A stretch of 8,849 nt of DNA from Flavobacteriaceae bacterium (GTDB lineage: Bacteria; Bacteroidota; Bacteroidia; Flavobacteriales; Flavobacteriaceae). The first letter of the stretch is position 1, and each line of letters begins with the position of its first letter. Of the stretch, positions 1 to 5,096 are shown one piece after another. The notes under the pieces are model-generated. The model ran no database searches. It worked only from the letters and a program-made list of their open reading frames with translations, and was not told the DNA's origin. The stretch is taken from the NCBI GenBank assembly GCA_020347545.1, contig CP070731.1, forward strand, positions 1,999,756 to 2,008,604, read 5' to 3'. The translations under genes and the position numbers were made by a program.

Positions 1-57
1 GATTCCAACTGCGATGGAATATCCAAGGTTACCTACTCCGATAATGGCTATTTTCAT
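1..57 (-). CDS. proC: Pyrroline-5-carboxylate reductase, N-terminal fragment (cut by window edge)
   Basis: Only the first 19 codons are present; the gene continues past the left edge. The peptide reads MKIAIIGVGNLGYSIAVGI: a beta strand followed by the GxGNxG dinucleotide-binding turn at residues 7-12, which is how ProC proteins begin. ProC reduces 1-pyrroline-5-carboxylate to proline with NAD(P)H in the cytoplasm. It starts 10 bases after the argC stop on the same strand, so it should be co-transcribed with the arginine genes. Its place there fits the flavobacterial arrangement in which proC sits between argC and an argD-type aminotransferase. Nineteen residues cannot exclude another Rossmann-fold dehydrogenase, so the call rests on the motif plus gene order. 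Confidence 0.75.
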   Translation of the reverse strand, partial: MKIAIIGVGNLGYSIAVGI

Positions 58-67
58 AGTTATTTGA

Positions 68-1045
68 TTAAAAAAAGTTAGCTTTTAGTGCCAGACCCAA
101 ATCTTCCTCAAGTCCGAACATGATATTCATATTTTGAATCGCCTGACCCGATGCTCCCTTGAGCAAATTATCGATGGCGCTTGTTATGAGCAATTTACCC
201 TTGTGTTTCTTTAAGTGAATCAGGCATTTATTCGTGTTAACGACTTGTTTCAGGAAAATATCCATCGATGAGACATGTGTAAACACAGCATCTTCATAAT
301 AGCCGTTGTACAGAGAATGGGCGTCTTCAATGCTTCCCTCGAAATCTGTATATGCAGTGGCAAAAATCCCTCTGCTGAAGTTACCACGGTTCGGGATAAA
401 AATTACCTCCTTGTCGAAGCCTTCCTGCAGTATTCCCAGCGTCTGATTGATCTCTCCCAAATGCTGATGATCAAAGGCTTTATAATGGGAAAAATTATTA
501 TCCCTCCAGGTAAAATGCGTAGTTTTCGACAAAGAAACTCCCGCTCCGGTTGCTCCTGTTACCGCGTTCACGTGAACATCAGCCTTGAACATATTTTCAG
601 CTGCAAGAGGTAAAAGTGCAAGCTGAATCGCCGTGGCAAAACATCCAGGATTTGCCAGATAAGCCGCCTCCTGTATTTCATTTTTAAACACCTCAGGAAG
701 CCCGTAAACAAATTTTTTCCCTTTAAAGAGACTATCTCCGGTTAACCTGAAGTCGTTGCTCAGATCAATGATTCTAGTATTAGAGGAAAAATCGTTAGCC
801 TTTAAAAATGCCTTCGAGTTCCCATGCCCAAGACATAAGAACAATACATCAATGTCAGGATTTATCTTCTGGCTGAATTCCATTTCAGTATCGCCTAACA
901 GATCCCTGTGTATGTGATGTATTTTACTTCCGGCACTGGAGGTGCTGTATACAAAATCCAACTCCAGTCCAGGGTGATTCAGAATTATTCTGATCAACTC
1001 ACCTGCGGTATATCCCGCTCCTCCGATTATTCCTGCTTTGATCAT
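68..1045 (-). CDS. argC: N-acetyl-gamma-glutamyl-phosphate reductase
   Basis: ArgC catalyses the NADPH-dependent reduction of N-acetylglutamyl 5-phosphate to the semialdehyde, the third step of arginine synthesis, in the cytoplasm. The 325-residue product has the expected length. Visible features: N-terminal NADP-binding turn GIIGGAGYTAGEL (residues 5-17); the catalytic cysteine Cys135 in ANPGCFATA (131-139); the TGATGAGVS loop (163-171); a HQHLGE segment (193-198) matching the conserved His/Glu of the family; and a C-terminal GASGQAIQNMN stretch typical of the semialdehyde dehydrogenase fold. The start at 1045 gives the canonical N-terminus, MIKAGIIGGAGYTAGEL. It begins 3 bases after the argG stop and ends 10 bases before proC, so it is an internal operon gene. 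Whether the acyl group is acetyl or succinyl, as known for some Bacteroidota, cannot be told from this protein. Confidence 0.96.
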   Translation of the reverse strand: MIKAGIIGGAGYTAGELIRIILNHPGLELDFVYSTSSAGSKIHHIHRDLLGDTEMEFSQKINPDIDVLFLCLGHGNSKAFLKANDFSSNTRIIDLSNDFRLTGDSLFKGKKFVYGLPEVFKNEIQEAAYLANPGCFATAIQLALLPLAAENMFKADVHVNAVTGATGAGVSLSKTTHFTWRDNNFSHYKAFDHQHLGEINQTLGILQEGFDKEVIFIPNRGNFSRGIFATAYTDFEGSIEDAHSLYNGYYEDAVFTHVSSMDIFLKQVVNTNKCLIHLKKHKGKLLITSAIDNLLKGASGQAIQNMNIMFGLEEDLGLALKANFF

Positions 1046-1048
1046 TGT

Positions 1049-2230
1049 TTATGAATTGACATAATTAAATATTTTGCCCTGATTTGCCGTAATTTTGATA
1101 AATCCTTTGGCATCTTCTGCAGTCCATCCTTCATTGGTCTCCCCATAGCTTGCAAAGGAAGAATTCATCAGGTCATGATCTGAAGATATGCCATTCAAGG
1201 TGAATCTGTAAGGATGAAGGGTAACAAAAACATCACCGCTTACATTTTTTTGGGTGTCAGCCAGAAAAATTTCAAAATTTCTCATTACCTCATCAAGGTA
1301 TTGCCCTTCATGTAGCAACATACCATACCAGTTTCCCAGTTGTTCCTTGTGATGCTGTTGCCATTTTGTCAAGGTATGCTTCTCAAGCAAATGATGCGCC
1401 TTGATAATCAGCAAAGGGGCAGCTGCCTCAAAACCAACTCTTCCCTTGATACCGATAATCGTATCTCCAACATGTATATCTCTTCCAATGGCATAATCAG
1501 ACGCCATCTGATCCAAAGTCTCAATGGCATCAACCTTTGTATAGGACTTATCATTTATGGCCACAAGCTCTCCTTTTTCAAAAGTCAGTTTTACATCTGT
1601 AGAGTCATTTTTTTTGAGTTGACTTGGATAAGCCTTTTCGGGTAAACCGGAATGGGAGCTCAGCGTCTCTTCTCCTCCTACACTTGTTCCCCAGAGACCT
1701 TTATTGATCGAGTATTTCGCCTTCTCCCATGGAAGATCCACTCCATTTTCCTTTAAAAACTCAATCTCTTCCTGCCTGGAAAGTTTATTGTCCCTGATAG
1801 GAGTAATAATATCAATCTCAGGTGCCAGCGTCTGAAAAATCATGTCAAACCTCACCTGATCATTTCCCGCGCCTGTACTTCCGTGAGCAATATGAGAGGC
1901 CCCAATTTCTTTGGCGTAATTGACAATTTCAACTGCCTGTATAATCCTTTCCGCACTAACGGAAAGCGGATAGGTGTTGTTCTTTAGGACATTTCCAAAT
2001 ATGAGGTATTTGACAACTTTATCATAAAAGGTCTTAACCGCATCAATTGACGTATAGGTAGAAGCCCCTAATTGAACAGCCTTTTCTCCTATAGAAGCGA
2101 TTTCTTCCTTGTCAAATCCTCCAGTATTCACACTTACTGCATGAACTTCATACCCTTGAACCTTTGAAAGGTATTTTGCGCAATATGAGGTATCTAAACC
2201 TCCACTGTATGCTAAAACTAATTTTTTCAT
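1049..2230 (-). CDS. argG: Argininosuccinate synthase
   Basis: ArgG condenses citrulline and aspartate with ATP to argininosuccinate, the penultimate step of arginine synthesis. I place the start at 2230, giving 393 residues that begin MKKLVLAYSGGLDTSYC, so the PP-loop AYSGGLDTS lies at residues 7-15 as in the family. The open frame reaches to 2275, but the extra 15 residues are unlike any ArgG N-terminus and would leave only 3 bases after the GNAT gene. Other family motifs: HGSTGAGNDQVRF (116-128), which resembles the citrulline/ATP-contacting HGxTGKGNDQVRF, and SINKGLWGTSVGGEE (174-188), equivalent to the SIDxNLWGRSxEGG loop. In that loop Thr stands where many ArgG proteins have Arg, and the usual LEDP that follows is replaced by a different sequence. 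It lies 48 bases after the GNAT gene and 3 bases before argC. Confidence 0.95.
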   Translation of the reverse strand: MKKLVLAYSGGLDTSYCAKYLSKVQGYEVHAVSVNTGGFDKEEIASIGEKAVQLGASTYTSIDAVKTFYDKVVKYLIFGNVLKNNTYPLSVSAERIIQAVEIVNYAKEIGASHIAHGSTGAGNDQVRFDMIFQTLAPEIDIITPIRDNKLSRQEEIEFLKENGVDLPWEKAKYSINKGLWGTSVGGEETLSSHSGLPEKAYPSQLKKNDSTDVKLTFEKGELVAINDKSYTKVDAIETLDQMASDYAIGRDIHVGDTIIGIKGRVGFEAAAPLLIIKAHHLLEKHTLTKWQQHHKEQLGNWYGMLLHEGQYLDEVMRNFEIFLADTQKNVSGDVFVTLHPYRFTLNGISSDHDLMNSSFASYGETNEGWTAEDAKGFIKITANQGKIFNYVNS

Positions 2231-2278
2231 TGATCTGTTTTTATTTATTTGATCAGGAAACCATTCCAAAATCAAAAA

Positions 2279-2914
2279 TTATGATTTGTCTGTTTTTTTA
2301 TTCTTTTCTTTCTTTTTTAAGAACAAGCTTTGCTTGATTCTTTTAAGCCTGCTTAAACTTTTTGAATTATAAGGGTGCTCTTTCTTTACTTTTTTATTTC
2401 CATCGTATAGCATTCCTGTGCAAAGACACATCTTCTGATTGGTTCGTTGCAACACATCGTAGTTACGACAGGTTTGACATCCCTTCCAAAATTCAGGATC
2501 ATCGGTTAATTCAGAAAAAGTAACCGGTTTGTATCCCAGTTCATAATTGATCTTCATAACCGCCAATCCGGTTGTTATTCCAAATATTTTTGAATCAGGG
2601 AATTTCTTTTGAGAATATTTAAAGACTTTGGTCTTGATCCTTTTCGCCAGACCTTGATTCCTAAAATCGGGGTGAACAATTAAACCCGAATGCACAACAA
2701 AATTCTTTCCTCCAAAAGTTTCTATATAACAGAACCCGGCAAATTTCTCACCTTCGAGTGCAATAACAGCATTGCCATTTTTAATTTTCTCTTCAATATA
2801 CTCGGGGGTTCTTTTAGCAATACCTGTTCCTCTCTGATTAGCAGAGTTGTCAATGGTTTCACTAATGATCTGAGCGTATTTTATATGTTTCTGTGATGCA
2901 ATTACAATTTCCAT
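2279..2914 (-). CDS. GNAT-family N-acetyltransferase, first gene of the arginine operon; candidate N-acetylglutamate synthase
   Basis: A 211-residue protein with a GNAT fold: a beta strand SGLIVHPDFR (76-85) leads into the acetyl-CoA pyrophosphate loop RNQGLAKRI (85-93), and a beta4-type strand KIFGITTG (109-116) follows. It heads the argG-argC-proC run, and a linear ArgC-based pathway needs acetylation of glutamate. N-acetylglutamate synthase (or a related acylase) is therefore the obvious role, but this is inferred from context, since single-domain GNATs are poor predictors of substrate. Two oddities follow the GNAT core: four cysteines in a CxxC...CxC pattern (Cys146, 149, 163, 165), which could bind a metal, and a very basic Lys-rich tail from about residue 173 to the end. 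Arginine feedback through an amino-acid-kinase domain, as in classical ArgA, is impossible here because that domain is absent. The first ATG (2914) is used; AAGG lies directly before it. Confidence 0.85.
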   Translation of the reverse strand: MEIVIASQKHIKYAQIISETIDNSANQRGTGIAKRTPEYIEEKIKNGNAVIALEGEKFAGFCYIETFGGKNFVVHSGLIVHPDFRNQGLAKRIKTKVFKYSQKKFPDSKIFGITTGLAVMKINYELGYKPVTFSELTDDPEFWKGCQTCRNYDVLQRTNQKMCLCTGMLYDGNKKVKKEHPYNSKSLSRLKRIKQSLFLKKKEKNKKTDKS

Positions 2915-3024
2915 CCTTAAGCTTTAAGTAAATTTCGAAAAATATTGAGTGATAAACAGAGATGGACTCACCTATCTCCTAAAACAAGTATATACCCTTA
3001 CGGGCGGCGATTGGGGCGAATTCG

Positions 3025-3068
3025 AAAAACTATATTCTTTAAAATTGAAACTTTAAAGAAGGCTATAG
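3025..3068 (-). terminator. Terminator-like hairpin in the arginine leader
   Basis: Read on the minus strand, CTATA (3068-3064), a GCC bulge, TTCTTTAAA (3060-3052), an 8-base loop GTTTCAAT, TTTAAAGAA (3043-3035) and TATAG (3034-3030) form a 14-pair stem broken by one 3-base bulge. TTTTT (3029-3025) follows at once. The T-run is on the minus strand only, so the orientation matches the arginine operon. The stem is AT-rich and so weaker than a classical intrinsic terminator. It lies about 66 bases after the micro-ORF stop and 110 before the GNAT start, so it could be the attenuator, or could simply end transcripts from the sigma-like gene upstream. Confidence 0.5.
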
Positions 3069-3133
3069 GACTTAAAAACTTGAAAAAATGCATTGTGAAA
3101 AAATTGAAACGTGAACTGAAATTTATTGTACCA

Positions 3134-3208
3134 TTAGTTTGAGCGCGGACGACGTGCGGGACGGCGGCGTTCAAAACGTACTGAAGAATATGGTCTTTTC
3201 GTATTCAC
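3134..3208 (-). CDS. Arg-rich micro-ORF, candidate leader peptide of the arginine operon
   Basis: A 24-codon frame opens with GTG at 3208 and stops with TAA at 3134. Eight codons specify Arg, seven of them within the last 14 residues, including RRR and RR runs: the middle reads SVRFERRRPARRPRSN. All eight lie in the same frame, and seven are CGN codons (one is AGA), which makes this patch strikingly GC-rich in an AT-rich region. It lies 219 bases upstream of the GNAT start on the coding strand of the arginine operon. Its position, size and composition match what is known of amino-acid leader peptides, in which a ribosome starved of the cognate charged tRNA stalls on the run. Weak points: the only possible start is GTG, AGG abuts it with no spacing, and an in-frame stop lies just upstream. 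It could instead be a small basic protein or chance. Confidence 0.5.
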   Translation of the reverse strand: MNTKRPYSSVRFERRRPARRPRSN

Positions 3209-3295
3209 CCTGCAATATTACAACTAAATTTCAAACAGAAAAAGAATTAATTCAATATTTTTCAATCAAATTAAAGAATCTTTGACAATCAAACA

Positions 3296-3985
3296 CTAAT
3301 CAAGTTGTTTTTTAATTGTTTCCCTTACAAAATTGACTATTTCTTTAACTTCCGAAACATTCATTTTTAAAATGGACCCGATCTCGTGATAACTCAACCT
3401 TCCCAAAATGTATAAATCCACTATGTTTGAAGTATTGACAGGCAACTTATAATAAACCTTCCGCAAATTACTCCTGTTGTGAAAATCATGATTTCTTTCT
3501 ACATTATCCAAACCTAAAAATGCTCTCACGCCTTCCTCTTCATCATCATAAGGGAGGTCATTTGACTTCATACTATCTTGATGGTAGGAAATATCATCAA
3601 GTTCTTCATTCATGATGAGATCATTACCTCCATCCATTGTAAAATTTTCTTCCAACTGCCTTAACTCCTGTTCCAAAATATATTTAGTGCTGATAGCATC
3701 TTTATGCCATTCCTCATTTTGGAACAAGCCTTGAAATCTGTCATTGAGCATCTGAAACATGGTCAATCTCAATTCATCAACCTCATTTTCCTTGTGCAAT
3801 CCTTTTTCATAAGTTTCCAGGACAACTTCATCAATTATTTCATTTGATTTATACATGTTTCTCGGAAAGATTCCCAGAATTTCACCTACTCGGATTCTCT
3901 GTTTTGCGTAAGGCTGTAAAAGATGCACAATTGTCAAAGTCTTTTTATCCGGATTTCCTGCTGAATTTTTGTTTGCTGAAGTCAT
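3296..3985 (-). CDS. Divergent sigma-70-like protein of unknown role
   Basis: A 229-residue cytoplasmic protein without signal peptide or membrane segment. The C-terminal 50 residues (about 180-229) look like sigma region 4: LPVNTSNIVDLYILGRLSYH followed by EIGSILKMNVSEVKEIV, the usual layout of 'LP..., helix, LSYxEIA, turn, SxxxVK'. Residues 46-90 (SNEIIDEVVLETYEKG and ELRLTMFQMLNDRFQ) resemble region 2.1-2.2 of ECF sigma factors (the xAEDxVQExFxxx...FRxWLxxIxxNxxxD type) in degenerate form. Between them is an acidic, poorly ordered stretch (about 112-165) with DDEEE, which is unusual in a simple ECF factor. It stands alone between the arginine leader and a divergent gene, with no adjacent anti-sigma gene. 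It may be a real but divergent sigma factor or a regulator derived from one. The fold call is moderate and the function unknown. Confidence 0.55.
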   Translation of the reverse strand: MTSANKNSAGNPDKKTLTIVHLLQPYAKQRIRVGEILGIFPRNMYKSNEIIDEVVLETYEKGLHKENEVDELRLTMFQMLNDRFQGLFQNEEWHKDAISTKYILEQELRQLEENFTMDGGNDLIMNEELDDISYHQDSMKSNDLPYDDEEEGVRAFLGLDNVERNHDFHNRSNLRKVYYKLPVNTSNIVDLYILGRLSYHEIGSILKMNVSEVKEIVNFVRETIKKQLD

Positions 3986-4071
3986 GATTTAAGGCATTTA
4001 GTAGTCCTTTTAAAGTTACAAAATCTGTATCAATTTTACTCTGATTTTAGCTTAAAAATATGAGGTATAAA

Positions 4072-4083
4072 CCAAATATTTGG
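4072..4083. promoter_or_regulatory. Perfect palindrome CCAAATATTTGG, possible operator
   Basis: CCAAATATTTGG is identical on both strands. Allowing one extra G, the symmetry extends to ACC...GGGT. It lies 86 bases upstream of the sigma-like gene start and about 140 bases upstream of the hydrolase promoter element. Symmetry of this length suits a dimeric regulator, but AT-rich palindromes also occur by chance and I do not recognise a specific factor. Confidence 0.3.
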
Positions 4084-4197
4084 GTCCGAAGAAAGAGTTA
4101 AAAAAGCCACTAAAAACATGTTATTTAAATCAAATAAATACTAACGCGCTGTCTATAAGATGTTTACCGCTTAAGTTTTTATCAGTTTTCAACAATT

Positions 4198-4230
4198 TTG
4201 CAATTTGAATCCCGGGCTTATTTATTTTTG
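4198..4230 (+). promoter_or_regulatory. Bacteroidota-type promoter for the hydrolase operon
   Basis: TATTTTTG at 4223-4230 matches the Bacteroidota -7 consensus TAnnTTTG exactly. A TTG at 4198-4200 lies 22 bases upstream, within the 17-23 base spacing known for the -33 TTG in Flavobacterium. Transcription would begin near 4237, about 12 bases before the ATG at 4249. This supports the later start of the hydrolase, since the upstream TTG that could open the frame would be the -33 element. Confidence 0.55.
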
Positions 4231-4248
4231 AGTAAACAGTACCCTATA

Positions 4249-5085
4249 ATGCTATCAAAAGGATTTGAATTCCAAATTGCAAACCATAACTTAAAAGGAC
4301 AATATTATAAAGTTTCCGATCCTAAAGGAGTTGTAGTGATTGTTCATGGAATGGGTGAGTATGGCAGGCGGTACGAACGAACGGTGGTTCCCAGACTGAA
4401 CGAAGATTCCCTAGCTGTTTTTTCATATGATCAATTTGGACATGGAAACTCTGATGGTAAAAAAGGAGATAACCCCGGATTCGAGCATTTAATGGACGCC
4501 CTGGAAGTGGTGCTGAAAAAGGCTGAAAAAATATATCCATCTCTTCCTGTTTTTCTTTACGGACACAGTATGGGCGGCAACGTTGTGATCAATTATACAC
4601 TGCGAAGAAAACATCATTTAAAGGGATCGGTGGCAACCAGTCCGTTTTTGCACCTGGCTTTTGACCCCCCAAAATGGAAATTACGATTGGGAAAAATAAT
4701 AGACAGAATCTTTCCGTCACTTACCATGCCCAACGACCTGGAACTGGGCGCCTTGTCTAAAGATATTAAAGAAATTGAAGCCTATGAAAAAGACCCTTTG
4801 GTCCATGACAAGGTGAGTCCAAGGTATTCATTAAGACTTATGGACACCGGCAAATGGGCTATTGAGCATGCTTCAGACTTAAGGGTACCCATGCTCATCA
4901 TTCACGGGACTTCAGATCGGATTACTTCGCATAAAGCCTCCAAATCCTTTGCTGATAATTCAAACGGGATGGCTACTTTTTTCCCGATAGAAAACGGATT
5001 TCACGAACTGCATCACGATCTTGAGAAAAAACAGCTTTTTGATAAAATCATTAACTGGCTGAATGAACAAATCGATACAACCTAA
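4249..5085 (+). CDS. Alpha/beta hydrolase of the monoacylglycerol lipase / lysophospholipase type
   Basis: A 278-residue serine hydrolase likely to cleave carboxylic esters such as mono- or lysolipids. The fold is clear from the order of motifs: VVVIVHGMGEYGRRY (28-42) carries the oxyanion loop HGxxE; YDQFGHGNSDG (60-70); the nucleophile elbow GHSMGG (105-110, Ser107); acid HGTSDRI (219-225, Asp223); and base GFHELHHD (250-257, His252). These match the 'hydrolase_4' family to which monoglyceride lipases belong. There is no signal peptide, so it is probably cytoplasmic. The frame is open back to a TTG at 4198, but I choose the ATG at 4249 because a promoter occupies the extra stretch and the N-terminus MLSKGFEFQI fits the family. 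Its stop lies 11 bases before the next gene, so the two are probably co-transcribed. The natural substrate is unknown. Confidence 0.88.
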   Translation: MLSKGFEFQIANHNLKGQYYKVSDPKGVVVIVHGMGEYGRRYERTVVPRLNEDSLAVFSYDQFGHGNSDGKKGDNPGFEHLMDALEVVLKKAEKIYPSLPVFLYGHSMGGNVVINYTLRRKHHLKGSVATSPFLHLAFDPPKWKLRLGKIIDRIFPSLTMPNDLELGALSKDIKEIEAYEKDPLVHDKVSPRYSLRLMDTGKWAIEHASDLRVPMLIIHGTSDRITSHKASKSFADNSNGMATFFPIENGFHELHHDLEKKQLFDKIINWLNEQIDTT

Positions 5086-5096
5086 TTAATTGCGCT

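Larger units (their letters stand above)
2915..3295 (-). promoter_or_regulatory. Leader region of the arginine operon (candidate attenuator)
   Basis: These 381 bases separate the sigma-like gene from the GNAT gene and hold no conventional gene. In transcription order I see: one arm of a 9-base inverted repeat (3225-3233); an Arg-rich micro-ORF (3208-3134); the other arm (3117-3125), so pairing of the arms would enclose the micro-ORF; a direct repeat GTTTCAATTTT (3100-3110 and again 3041-3051); and a terminator-like hairpin with a T-run (3068-3025). A second GC-rich stretch (3019-3001) follows with a small GCCC-GTAA-GGGT stem-loop, then a weak hairpin (arms 2959-2965 and 2971-2978). The GC-rich patches stand out against AT-rich flanks. 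The layout suits translation-controlled termination by arginine supply. I could not find a classical antiterminator pairing or a convincing promoter, so the mechanism is unproven. Confidence 0.5.
3986..4248. promoter_or_regulatory. Divergent intergenic region
   Basis: This AT-rich spacer lies between the start of the minus-strand sigma-like gene and the plus-strand hydrolase. It holds a perfect 12-base palindrome (4072-4083), an AT-rich inverted repeat TTATTT/AAATAA (4121-4136) and a good plus-strand promoter just before the hydrolase. I found no convincing TAnnTTTG promoter on the minus strand for the sigma-like gene. Confidence 0.55.

Noticed and set aside
275..613. 112-codon plus-strand frame inside argC
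   Set aside because: It is the antisense shadow of argC, with no recognisable domain.
2231..2275. Upstream ATG extending argG by 15 residues
   Set aside because: The extension has no counterpart in ArgG proteins, whose N-terminus begins just before the PP-loop as with the ATG at 2230.
2979..3032. Protein-like minus-strand stretch (FEFAPIAARKGIYLF) after the leader hairpin
   Set aside because: It is bounded by stops only 17 codons apart and has no start codon, so it cannot be a gene by itself.
2945..3142. 65-codon plus-strand frame in the arginine leader
   Set aside because: It starts with TTG, runs antisense through the leader hairpins, has a Lys/Ile-rich composition typical of translated AT-rich DNA, and resembles no family I know.
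3267..3293. Promoter for the arginine leader (TTG at 3292-3290 and TTAATTTG at 3274-3267, minus strand)
   Set aside because: The spacing is only 15 bases and the second position of the -7 element is wrong, so I could not support it as a feature.
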